Assembly (NCBI GenBank): GCA_030522415.1 | Contig: CM060108.1 | Coordinates: forward strand, 53,732,452-53,796,451 | Direction: 5' to 3' | From: Channallabes apus | Taxonomy: Eukaryota > Chordata > Actinopteri > Siluriformes > Clariidae | DNA: 64,000 bases | In this document: in pieces, positions 51,275-61,205 of the stretch | How the letters are laid out: the number at the start of each line of letters is the position of its first letter | How positions within the stretch are numbered: position 1 is the first letter of the stretch | Notes under the pieces: model-generated | What the model saw: only the letters and a program-made list of their open reading frames with translations | Databases searched by the model: none | Told to the model about the DNA's origin: nothing | Made by a program: the position numbers and the translations under genes

Positions 51275-52402
51275 ATGACCACAAAAGAAGAATCTCAGAC
51301 AGACCTTCACTACTGCTTAGTGTGTGGACAGAGTTTTAGTCAAGAGAAGGATCTCACAGAGCACCAGCTCATCCACAGACAAGACAAACCACATCAGTGC
51401 TCACAGTGTGGAAAGAGTTTCATTTATAAATGTCGACTCCAACAACATCAACGTACTCATACAGGAGAGATGCCGTATCAGTGCTCACATTGTGGAAAGG
51501 GTTTCATTTATACAAGTCATCTGCAACAACATCAGCGCACTCATACAGGAGAGAAGCCGTATCAGTGCTCACAGTGTGGAAAGAGTTTTGCTAATATGAG
51601 AAATTTGAAAGTACATCAGCACATCCATGCTGGTGAGAAGCCGTATCTGTGTTCACAGTCTGGACAGGGTTTTGGTGATGGGATTAATTTCCAACGACAC
51701 CAACGCATTCACAAAGTGGAGATGCTGTATCAGTGCTCACAGTGTGGAAAGGGTTTTAAGTTAAAGCGTTCTCTTCATGATCACCAGCGCATTCACACTG
51801 GAGACAAACCGTACCACTGTTCACTGTGTGGGAAGAGTTTTAATTACAAACGTTCTCTCCGGGTTCACCATCGCATTCACACTGGAGTCAAACCGTACCA
51901 CTGTTCACTGTGCGGGAAGAGTTTTAATCACAAAGGTTCTCTCAGGGTTCACCAGCACATTCACACCGGAGACAAACCGTACCACTGTTCACTGTGTGGG
52001 AGGAGTTTTATTTACAGAGGTTCTCTCCGGGTTCACCAGCGCATTCACACTGGAGACAAACCATACCACTGTTCGCAGTGTGGGAAGAGTTTTATTGACA
52101 GTGGTTCTCTCCAGGTTCACGAGCGCATTCACACTGGAGACAAACCATACCACTGTTCGCAGTGTGGGAAGAGTTTTATTGACAGCGGTTCTCTCTGGGT
52201 TCACGAGCGCGTTCACACTGGAGAGAAGCCATATTACTGCTCAGAGTGTGGGAAGAGTTTTAGTCGTTTGAGCAATCTCCAACAACACCAGCGCATTCAC
52301 ACTGGAGAGAAGCCGTATCAGTGCTCCATCTGTGGAAAAAACTTTACTCAAAACGGATCTTTAAAAAACCATCTACGCACGCATACTAAAGGGAGTGGTT
52401 AA
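51275..52402 (+). CDS. ZNF-D: C2H2 zinc-finger protein, 13 finger units (375 aa)
   Basis: Units start at residue 14 with a period of 28; the last His is at 370, followed by only TKGSG. The 13-residue tail present in ZNF-B/C is cut off because AAA has become TAA right after the glycine; the lost tail is still legible downstream. Unit 5 (Cys 126) has its second Cys changed to Ser (CSQSGQGF), the same defect as in ZNF-B and ZNF-C. Units 10 and 11 (52064-52147, 52148-52231) are an 84-bp duplication. Unit 6 (KGFKLKRSL) matches unit 12 of ZNF-A, giving an alignment anchor. The start is MTTKEES, as in ZNF-C. A probable nuclear DNA-binding protein with no effector domain seen. Confidence 0.93.
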   Translation: MTTKEESQTDLHYCLVCGQSFSQEKDLTEHQLIHRQDKPHQCSQCGKSFIYKCRLQQHQRTHTGEMPYQCSHCGKGFIYTSHLQQHQRTHTGEKPYQCSQCGKSFANMRNLKVHQHIHAGEKPYLCSQSGQGFGDGINFQRHQRIHKVEMLYQCSQCGKGFKLKRSLHDHQRIHTGDKPYHCSLCGKSFNYKRSLRVHHRIHTGVKPYHCSLCGKSFNHKGSLRVHQHIHTGDKPYHCSLCGRSFIYRGSLRVHQRIHTGDKPYHCSQCGKSFIDSGSLQVHERIHTGDKPYHCSQCGKSFIDSGSLWVHERVHTGEKPYYCSECGKSFSRLSNLQQHQRIHTGEKPYQCSICGKNFTQNGSLKNHLRTHTKGSG

Positions 52403-52688
52403 AAGGTTATTCTCAAGGTACATGCCCCTGAGGGGCTTCTTTAGGGCCACAAACTGTGATGTACTATGAGAAACTTGGTGCGGATTTCAATGCAATGATT
52501 TAGTGTCTAATACAATGGTAAACTAAGATTTGGAGAGCGTGAATGAATTAAATATGTTAATTTTTAATAATTTTAATGTCTGCTCTGTCTTCCGTCAATT
52601 CAGAGGTTCAAACACCTGGAACAATTGGAACTGTGGTTGCTTCCTGTTTGTCCTTGCTCTGTAGCTCCAATATACTTGACAATACATA
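52403..52688 (+). other. ZNF-D 3' flank with altered poly(A) hexamers
   Basis: Paralogous to the ZNF-A/B flanks, but the two AATAAA positions read AATTAA (52546-52551) and AATATA (52669-52674). Confidence 0.7.
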
Positions 52689-53766
52689 CACTCTAAAACA
52701 TCATTCATGGTGATAGTAGGTAAAACTTGCAAAAGAAAAGGTTTCTAACATAAAAAAAATCACGTTTTCTCAAATGTATGTATTTTAGTGAGTTATTAAC
52801 TCATTTTAGGAAGTCAGTAAAAAATATTAAACACTCCCTTGACTTAATTATTTAAGTATCTTGAATAAATCATTTCATCACCACTCAACAAGATAAATTA
52901 AGTGTGCACAACTTGAATTTCCCGGACTTGCCACCTGGCGCCATTTAACATCACGCATAAAGGAGAAACGGAGAAGAGTTTGTACCTCATTTGGATTACC
53001 TTACTCTGTAAGTTTCTAATTTCACCATGGGTTTATTGGCAAAATATAATTTTCACACTGCAGAAAAAACTTAGCCATGTTAAGTGTAATTTGGCATAAA
53101 GCTGACACAATTCCACATAGCTCATACTGTAGCTTTTAGCTTGCTAGCACACCATTAATAAAAATATTAATCTGTATTGGATTTGTTTCGGAGTGGCAGC
53201 AGAATCATGTTAAATGACAAAAGTGAAGATCAAGCGAGGAACATAGTGCAAGAGGTAGGAATAAACAAATTAAATGTAGTTTTTTTAAATTATTATTATT
53301 ATTAACAGGCCATTGTTGTTAGATTACCTAATTTGGATCAATTTGTTATCTCATGAGCATTGTTTGTCTTGATTTGAGAATGAATAGTGAGTCTAAATTT
53401 AGTTGGACAAAAATAAAATTTCAGTTGTGTATGTGGATGTTTTAGTATCTTCTGTTGTTTGATTCTTTTCTCAATCAGAAAATTCATAAGTGGTAAAATT
53501 CACAAGTACTAAGCACATAATGTGTAACAGAGGTAAAATCAAATCATGTTGGTTGTACTTAAACTGTTACATTACTCTTATTTAAAATTATATGTTGGAT
53601 TTACTCACTTATGCCAGAGTTGGCATAACTTAAAATGATGCATGCAAATTGTTGTTTATTTTTATTAGTATTAGCAACTTAAATAATCACAATGAATCAC
53701 AGTCATTTCAGTTGTTCCAATTGATCAAAATTTTTATTATAAAACCATAAATTATTTTTTAGAGTG
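52689..53766. mobile_element. TA-flanked non-autonomous DNA element (CACTCTAAAA termini)
   Basis: Ends CACTCTAAAA and complement TTTTTTAGAGTG, with TA on both sides (52687-52688, 53767-53768). The uninterrupted site is in the ZNF-B flank (ACAATACAAGCTGTGATGCC). AT-rich 1.08-kb body, no transposase. Probably Tc1/mariner-mobilised; superfamily not certain. Confidence 0.75.
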
Positions 53767-54559
53767 TACTGTGATACCATTTTATACTCATTTCCATTCG
53801 CCCCTCTTTCTTAGCTTACCTCTATTCCCTGGTTACTGGACCCTTGCAGTTTCTACAAACCAAATAGAGGTGGGGGATTCAGTGGTTAACCTGTTGCATA
53901 AAGCTTACTCAATCCTGTACCTTGGTGATGATTGTTTGTTTGATGTTTGTTGTAGTTTTGAGTGGTGTTTCCAGCTTATAACGGTGAAAATCGAAACGGT
54001 AAAATCAGTGCCATTTGTGCAAAAGCTTTATGGACAGACAAATCTTGTAGATCACAGCTGTTTCAAGCCCCTGTAATAGAGCATTGCAAGTCTGTCATAA
54101 TCTAAATGGGATCCAAGATTCTTTATCACCACCATACTAAGTACAAGAAAAGAAAATTAGAGAATTGAAATATATTATAAATAAAAAGGGTTATTGCGCA
54201 ATCACACACAGGGATTTGCATATAAAGGGAGGATATTAAAATGTAACAGAATGAAAACATTAGTCATTGCACAGTAGTCCAGAATGGAAACATGTTGAAA
54301 AATCTAGAATGTAAAGTGCAGCATGATGTAAATATACTGAGAGTATAGAATGTAATCATGTCGTGAATAGACACATACTGACGTATACAGAGAATGTAAA
54401 CCTGTAGGTGTGCGTATAAAATGCTAGGTCAGATTGGTGCCATCCTTCAGTGTGTGTTTGTGTCAGATTATTTATTAACCTGGGAGCACTTAGTTCCCAT
54501 ATGGTACTGGGGTGGAAGCTGTTTATGGTTGGCTAATGGTCAATAAACAGTTGGAAAGG
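53767..54559 (+). other. ZNF-D distal 3' flank
   Basis: Paralogous to 20180-20600 and 28190-28290. No gene; the short frame 53771-54076 is duplicated flank DNA. From 54300 the sequence is unassigned. Confidence 0.55.
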
Positions 54560-55110
54560 TCGGGAGCATGACTCAAATATTAATTGGGTAACTTCTTAGC
54601 CATGGGAGGCCGAAAACAATAGATGTGTGAAAGAATTTAACAGTGAGAAAGGAGATGGTTTTGGTGTGGTTGCCAGTAAATTCCAAGGTAATTGGAGCAG
54701 TGTAATGAGTGATCAAGGCAAATTTGCTGCCATCAAGCAGTTGAAGAATGAATTGTTGATTGAAAGATGTGAGGGCCATCTTGAATTGGGAAGCCATGGA
54801 GGAAAAGATGAATTTTTGACATAAGACTGATTCTCTATGGTTTAGGAAGCTGATTACAATCCTCTTGTTGGAACCATTTCTGAGTGTTTATAATGATTGC
54901 TAATTCATTGAATGCCTGCAGGTCAGAAGGGAGCTCTCAGGCTGCAAGCTTGTCCTTGATTGAGTCAGAGAGACTGTGGAGGAACGTGCTGAAATGTGGG
55001 TGGTATAATAAAAGTCGCTGGCATAATCTGAGATGTAGTGGGATATCTTTTGTGGCTTGAGTATTAGGCTGTCCACCTGCTGCCCTAAGAATTAACGGCC
55101 AAAAACTTTC
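54560..55110 (-). mobile_element. Gypsy-like LTR retrotransposon remnant (gag to protease)
   Basis: The minus strand, 54797-54573, reads LDGSKFALITHYTAPITLEF, then VFGLPWLRSYPI, resembling the Gypsy gag-protease junction (LDG, VTHxT, LGxPWL). Upstream on the same strand (about 54850-55080) a gag-like SDSIKDKLAA..ELPSDLQAF segment appears in another frame. No LTRs and no RT are seen, so it is a small fossil. Confidence 0.72.
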
Positions 55111-55159
55111 CTTATTTCGTCAGGTTTTTTTTTTTATTCAAATTTGACTGTGATTTCCT

Positions 55160-55207
55160 TATTATTATTATTATTAATAATAATGGTGATTCTTCTTCTT
55201 CTTCTTT
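55160..55207. repeat. (TTA)n and (TTC)n microsatellites at an RTE tail
   Basis: TTATTATTATTATT, then CTTCTTCTTCTTC; the second tract is the complement of the RTE element's GAA-type tail. Confidence 0.9.
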
Positions 55208-55802
55208 ATCTTTCGGCTGTTCCCTTTCAGGGGTCGCCACAGCGAATCATCTGCCTCCATCTAACCCTATCCTCTGCATCCTCTTCTCTCACACCAACTA
55301 ACTTCATGTCCTCTCTCACTGCATCCATAAATCTCCTCTTTGGTCTTCCTCTAGACCTCCTGCCTGGCAGTTCCAACCTCAGCATCCTTCTACCAATATA
55401 TTCACAATCTCTCCTCTGAACATGTCCAAACCACCTCAATCTGGCCTCTCTGACTTTATCTCCAAAACATCTAACATGGGTTGTCCCTCTGATGAACTCA
55501 TTCTTGATCCTATCCATCCTTGTCACTCCCAAAGAGAACCTCAACATCTTCAGCTCTGCTACCTCTAGCTCTGCCTCCTGTCTTTTCTTCAGTGCCACTG
55601 TCTCTAAGCCGTAGAGCATTGCTGGACTCACCACTGTCCTGTACACCTTTCCTTTCATTCTCGCTGATACTCTTTTATCGCACAACACACCTGACACTTT
55701 TCTCCACCCATTCCAACCTGCCTGTACTCGTCTCTTCACCTCCTTTGAACTCTCTCCGTTGTTCTCGACAGTTGACCCTAAGTACTTAAAATCCTGCACC
55801 TT
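55195..55802 (-). mobile_element. RTE-type LINE, 3'-end fragment
   Basis: 5'-truncated copy whose coding end is at 55227-55799. The rest of the family (5' half) is seen at 61958-63769 in the opposite orientation. Confidence 0.88.
55227..55799 (-). CDS. RTE-type ORF2, C-terminal domain (190 codons, open)
   Basis: Reads FKYLGSTVENNGE, RVQAGWNGWRKVSGVL, KVYRTVVSPAMLYGLETVAL, MLRFSLGVTRMDRIKNEFIR, VREARLRWFGHVQRRD and RWRQMIRCGDP at the C-terminus, the conserved post-RT region of a very common teleost RTE-like LINE. The frame is uninterrupted but the RT domain itself is missing, so it cannot be active. The M start is arbitrary; the element joins genomic DNA at about 55802. Confidence 0.88.
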   Translation of the reverse strand: MQDFKYLGSTVENNGESSKEVKRRVQAGWNGWRKVSGVLCDKRVSARMKGKVYRTVVSPAMLYGLETVALKKRQEAELEVAELKMLRFSLGVTRMDRIKNEFIRGTTHVRCFGDKVREARLRWFGHVQRRDCEYIGRRMLRLELPGRRSRGRPKRRFMDAVREDMKLVGVREEDAEDRVRWRQMIRCGDP

Positions 55803-56529
55803 CTTTGTGATTATTATTCTTATTATTATTTATTAATTTTTTGCTATGAATATTAAACTGCTTCATGATTAAACTGAATGCAAATATCTTAATGTCATTG
55901 TAAACACTGACATGACATCAACAAAATTGAGCCAGCTTTGTCAATCTTTTTTTTGTAAATGAAATGATTATGTAGCAACCTAGAAAAAAAGATGATATAC
56001 AGTAGGTCACTATTCATATCTTTATTTATTTTTATTTTATTTTGCATGCCCATGCGCCCACCAGAACAAAAAAACAGCTTTTTTCCATTTTCATATGCTT
56101 TTTATGCTCTTCTTACCTGTCATTTATGTGTGAAGTTATCAAACCGAATTGGGTGTTTTAAGATAAATTAAGAAGACAGAGCTGACATCTCTGTGTAAAA
56201 TGAATTTCCACAGAAAAAAAAAAATCCACAAATAAAAATACAAATATAATTCAGTACATTAAAAACAAAAATATGACAAAATGGTCATCTCAAAGCTTTT
56301 TTTCATTGATCATACTGTATGATTTATTTTTTGCCATTAGACTGTACTGTAGTTTTCAGTATGTCCATGATGATTATTAAAGAAGAACAACATTTTCCAA
56401 CTAGTTTTATTTTTTTATTTGTTAAAATGACATTTGTTAAAATTTACATGTTGTGTTTAGAGTGATTAAAAAACAATAACATGTTTTGATGAGAGAAAAT
56501 AAATAATAATAAAAAAAGAATAAATGGAA
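55803..56529. other. AT-rich DNA without identified features
   Basis: Contains runs of A and T and no recognisable coding or repeat ends. Confidence 0.5.
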
Positions 56530-57126
56530 TCATATGACTCATCCTGAAGTAAAAGCCAGTGAAAAGAAGTGAGCTTTCTTTCTGTGTTTAAGAGTTTCTA
56601 AGGTGGGTGCTGCTCTAATATTAAATGGTGAATTGTTCCAATATTGATGTGCAGCGACAGCGAATCCACGGTCACCTCTGAGCTTTAATCTCAGCCTTGG
56701 GGCAGAGAGGAGTAACTGGTCTGAGGGTGAAATTTCTAGATATCGTATGTGGTTATAAAAGCTGAGAGATGTATAGAGATGTAAAATCATTCAGTCATTT
56801 AAAAACAAGTAAAAAAAAGTTTAAAAATCCATTCTGTTTCGAACCGGGAGCTTGTGGGTTGATTTTTACACCGGAGTGATGTGGTCATGTTTGCTTTTGT
56901 AGAGGAAAAGTCAAGCAGCAGAATTTTTTAAAAGCTTTAGGCGAGATTAGAGATAGAGGGAGAGAGGTGACCAATTTATTCCTGTGTATATATATATATA
57001 AAACGCATTACTGGAATTAAGTTAAGATGAAATAACTCATTTTCATAAAAAACTCAAAAATAAAAACTCATACTCATAAAATTTAATTTTGAATTACTTT
57101 TTCAAAATTTGTGAATGATGAAAAAT
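56530..57126 (-). mobile_element. L2-like LINE relic, 3' part
   Basis: The minus strand 56790-56539 reads LLLSAPRLRLKLRGDRGFAV and NNSPFNIRAAPTLETLK, the C-terminal end of L2 ORF2. The flanking 56800-57120 parallels 8160-8400. The relic is split by the foldback element and resumes at 60506. Confidence 0.82.
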
Positions 57127-58110
57127 TATGGAGCGATATCGCAGACAATATTCAAATGCAATTGCAAATTGCATTTGTAATTGCGTTTCCCATATGTGGA
57201 CGCACAAAGTGTGCCATAATTCAAATGCAATTGCAAACTCTGCATTACCGTTTGCTGTTTCGCCTTTGCGAGCGCACACTGACTGCCAAATTTCAAATGA
57301 AAAAACAAAGTCCATTTGGATTTGTATTTCCCAGGTCTTACACGTCATGAACCTGTCATATTTAAATAGCAAAATCAATCACCACGTTTGCTTTTTCACT
57401 TTCTCTGCGCCGCGCGTCAAGCCGGCCAAAATTCAAACGCAATCGCTAATCCATTTGCAATTGCATTTCCAACACGTTACACAGAAACCTGTCAATCAGC
57501 GTCAGGGGCGGGTCTATACTGTGGGGCGGGATTGTATAGGGGGTCACGTCACTCGCACTCGCCGACCAAGAGGGGGATATTTGAGCACTGGAGGTGAAAC
57601 GAGATTATCTCATTTGTTTATCAAGAAATAAACACACAAAAATGACAAATCACATATTTTCTTGCTCCGGAGTGGACAGAGAAGTTTTTACAAATAAAAA
57701 TATTTTTAGATCTTCTCCTGTTACAGCCTGCTGGAGCTAAATCTTTCAGAAACGCTGCGTACCGGTGTTATGCGCTAAAATGCCCCCCTGCCACGGATTG
57801 CACCCCCACAAAATCTCTGTCAAATATATGAGGACATCACAATCAAAAATTCATATTATTATTATTACCAAATATAATATATGAGTATTATCAAATATAT
57901 TATTACTATTATAATTAACCCTAAGCACGTGACATGGAAATTAAGACACATAATACAAATTCTCATATAATGTTTATTTTGTGGCACATTTATTTTGCAG
58001 GGGTTTGTCATGTAATACAAAAATGTTTACACTAAACAAATATTGTTTATGATGAAAAATTACACGAAGCGATTTTTATTATAAATAAGAAATATAAAAA
58101 TATACATGTA

Positions 58111-59675
58111 CAACCCCTGGCAAAAATTCTGGAATCACCCTCTCAGAAGATGTTCATTCAAATGTTTAATTGTGTAGAAAAAAAAACAAGCACATACATG
58201 CCACAAAACTATTTTTACTCAACAATCCAAACTTCTGGCTGTATAAAACACTTAAAAAAAAAAACAAAGAAAGATAACTATAGTCAACGACAACTGTTTT
58301 AACAGCTCAAACAGAGGAAAAAAATATGGAATCACACAAATCTGAGGAAAAAAATATGGAATCACCATGCATTTTGCATTTCTACAACTGCTAATTAGTC
58401 TACAGTTAAAAAAGAGTGCTTGCACACATTAGGGATGTGTTGAACCAAGATGATTGACATAACTCATAGCTCCAACACGAGAGATGTCAGCTGAAAGAGA
58501 ATTATAAAACTTATAAAACTTCTTGAAGAAGGTAAATCTTCATGGAATGTTGCAAAAGATGTTGTTCCCAGTCAGCTGTGTCTAAAATCTGGACCAAGAA
58601 AGACATCAAAGCGCCAAGACAGAAAACTTAAAGCAATATGACTTGAAAACAGAAAATGCACAACAAAACAAATGAGGAACAAATGGGCAGAAAGTGGAGT
58701 CAATGTCTGTGACCGGACAGTAAGAAATCGCCTAAAAGAAATGGGATTTACATACAGAAAAGCCAAAAGAAAACCATCATTAACATCTAAACAGAAAAAA
58801 ACAAGGTTTCAGTGGGCTAAAGAAAGACAATCTTGGACTGCGGATGACTGGATGAGAGTTAGAGTCAGTGATGAATCACGAATCTGCATTGCGCAGGGTG
58901 ATGATGCTGGAACTTTTGTTTGGTGCCGTTCCAATGAAATTTATAAAGACAACTGCCTGAAGAAAACATGCAAATTTCCACAATCATTATTGATATGGGG
59001 TTGTATGTCAGGTAAAGGTATGGGAGACATGACAGTCATTACATCTTCTATAAATGCACAAGTTTATGTTGAGATTTTGGACACTTTTCTTATTCCATCA
59101 ATTGAAAGGATATTTGGTGATGGTAGCATCATTTTTCAGGATGATAATGCATCATGCCATAGGGCAAAATCTGTGAAAACATTCCTACAGGAAATACATA
59201 TAATGTCAATGGCATGGCCTGCAAATAGTCCGGACCGTAATCCAATTTAAAATCTGTAGTGGAAATGAAAGAAAATGGTCCACGACAAGGCTCCAACCTG
59301 CAAAGCTGATCTGGCAACTGCAATAAGACAAAGCTGGAGACAGACTGATGAAGTATACTGTTTGACATTAGTTAAATCCAGGCCTCAGAGAATTCAAGCT
59401 GTTATAAAAGCCAGAGGTGGTGCAACAAAGTACAAGTAGTGTTTTTATTTGGTGATTCCATATTTTTTTCCTCTGTTTGAGTTGTTAAAACAGTTGTCGT
59501 TGACTATAGTTATCTTTCTTTTTTTTTTTTTTAAGTGTTTTATACAGCCAGAAGTTTGGATTGTTGAGTGAAAATAGTTTTGTGCCATGTATGTGCTTGT
59601 TTTTTTTTCTACACAATTAAACATTTGAATGAACATCTTCTGAGAGGGTGATTCCATCATTTTTGCCAGGGGTTG
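58111..59675 (+). mobile_element. Tc1-like transposon E inside the foldback loop
   Basis: Ends CAACCCCTGGCAAAAATTCT and complement, TA on both sides (58109-58110, 59676-59677). Inverted arms of about 250 bp with repeated GGAATCAC motifs (IR/DR type). Confidence 0.94.
58484..59439 (+). pseudogene. Tc1-like transposase, stops at the catalytic glutamate
   Basis: The ATG at 58484 begins MSAERE but is soon out of frame. The main frame reads EEGKSSWNVAKDV, has a TGA at 58639-58641, then runs open from 58672: CDRTVRNRLKEMGF, RVSDESRICI (first Asp), SLLIWGCMSGKGMG, IIFQDDNASCHRAKS (second Asp) and WPANSPDRNPI. The next codon, where the catalytic Glu belongs, is TAA (59248-59250); TAG and TGA follow within 20 bases. 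The frame then continues to KARGGATKYK and a native TAG at 59439. The third acidic residue is thus destroyed. Confidence 0.92.
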
Positions 59676-60505
59676 TATATGAAAATAATATATAATTAAT
59701 ATATTTTCCCCCTATACTACGTGTTTTTTTTATATAGATTATTTTATAATCAAATTCGTTTGGTGCAATTTGTAAATCATAAACCTATTAATTTATGTTG
59801 TAATATAATATTTGATAGAGGTTATGTTGGGGGGGGGGGCAATCAGTGGCAGGGAGGCATTTTAGCGCAGTACGCAGCGTTTCTGAAAGATTTAGCTCTA
59901 GCAGGCTGTAACAGGAGAAGATCTAAAAATATTTTTATTTGTAAAAACTTCTCTGTCCACTCCGGAGCAAGAAAATATGCGATTTGTCATTTTTGTGTGT
60001 TTATTTCTTGATAAACAAATGAGATAATCTCGGTTCACCTCCAGTGCTCAAATATCCCCCTCTTGGTCGGCGAGTGCGAGTGACGTCACTCCCCATACAA
60101 TCCCGCCCCACAGTATAGACCCGCCCCTGACGCTGATTGACAGGTTTCTGTGTAACGTGTTGGAAATGCAATTGCAAATGGATTAGCGATTGCGTTTGAA
60201 TTTTGGCCGGCTTGACGCGCGGCGCAGAGAAAGTGAAAAAGCAAATGTGGTAATTGATTTTGATATTTAAATATGACAGGTTCATGACGTATAAGACCTG
60301 GGAAATACAAATGCAAATGGACTTTGTTTTTTCATTTGGAATTTGGCAGTCAGTGTGCGCTCGCAAAGGCGAATCAGCAAACGGTAATGCAAAGTTTGCA
60401 ATTGCATTTGAATTATGGCACACTTTGTGCGTCCACATATGGGAAACGCAATTGCAAATGCAATTTGCAATTGCATTTGAATATTGTCCGCGATATCGCT
60501 CCATA

Positions 60506-60806
60506 AAAAATAGCTTAATCTTAGCTAAATTTAAATTACTTAACTAAAATATTTGGAAGAAATTAGATTTATTTAATATTCAAAGAACTTCATTAATCCC
60601 AGAGGGAAATTGCTTAAAAGTCATACACTTTAACTAATCGAAATTTTTTTATTTCATTAAATATTAAACCAAATTCCCCTACAAGTGGTTTACCGAAAGG
60701 TGCTAATGGAGCCAAATCGCTGCCAAGGGCAGGAATCCATTCATCCAAAAGCGACAATTTCAGCCTTTTCTGTATTTTCCTTTATTTAAAAAAAAATAAT
60801 AATATA
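60506..60806 (-). mobile_element. L2-like LINE relic, middle piece
   Basis: Resumes the relic after the foldback (TAGCTTAATCTTAGCTAA is shared with 8414-8430). It includes a short retroelement tail scrap at 60575-60615. Confidence 0.65.
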
Positions 60807-61205
60807 GGTCCTTCTCAAAAAAATTAGCATATTGTGATAGAGTTCATTATTTTCTGTAATGTACTGATAAACATTAGACTTTCATATATTTTAGATTCAT
60901 TACACACACACATACAGATTCTCTATAGGGTTCAGGTCAGGAGAATTGGCAGGCCAATTGAGCACAGTAATACCATGGTCAGTAAACCATTTACCAGTGG
61001 TTTTGGCACTGGGAGCAGGTGCCAGGTCGTACTGAAAAATTAAATCTTCATCTCCATAAAGCTTTTCAGCAGATGGAAGCATGAAGTGCTCCAAAATCTC
61101 CTGATAGCTAGATGCATTGACCCTGCCCTTGATAAAACACAGTGGACCAACACCAGCAGCTGACATGGCATCTCAGACCATCACTGACTGTGGGTACTTG
61201 ACACT
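60807..61205 (-). mobile_element. Tc1-like transposon F, fragment
   Basis: The terminus GGTCCTTCTCAAAAAAATTA follows TA. Minus-strand transposase piece 61166-60900: MSAAGVGPLCFIKGRVN, LIFQYDLAPAPSAKTTGKWF and WPANSPDLNPIENL. The C-terminus past the catalytic Glu is deleted and joined directly to the terminal repeat; the other end merges into the L2 relic. Confidence 0.85.

Larger units (their letters stand above)
57127..60505. mobile_element. Large foldback element with about 690-bp inverted arms
   Basis: Termini TATGGAGCGATATCGC and complement, flanked by AAAAAT (57121-57126, 60506-60511). The host L2 relic is colinear across the site when compared with 8390-8440. The left arm (57127 to about 57815) and right arm (about 59830-60505) are inverted copies with few visible mismatches. 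The arms are studded with CAAATGCAATTGCAAA-type words, likely binding sites. No transposase belongs to it; the loop holds a separate Tc1-like element. Without that insertion it is about 1.8 kb. Superfamily unknown. Confidence 0.88.
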
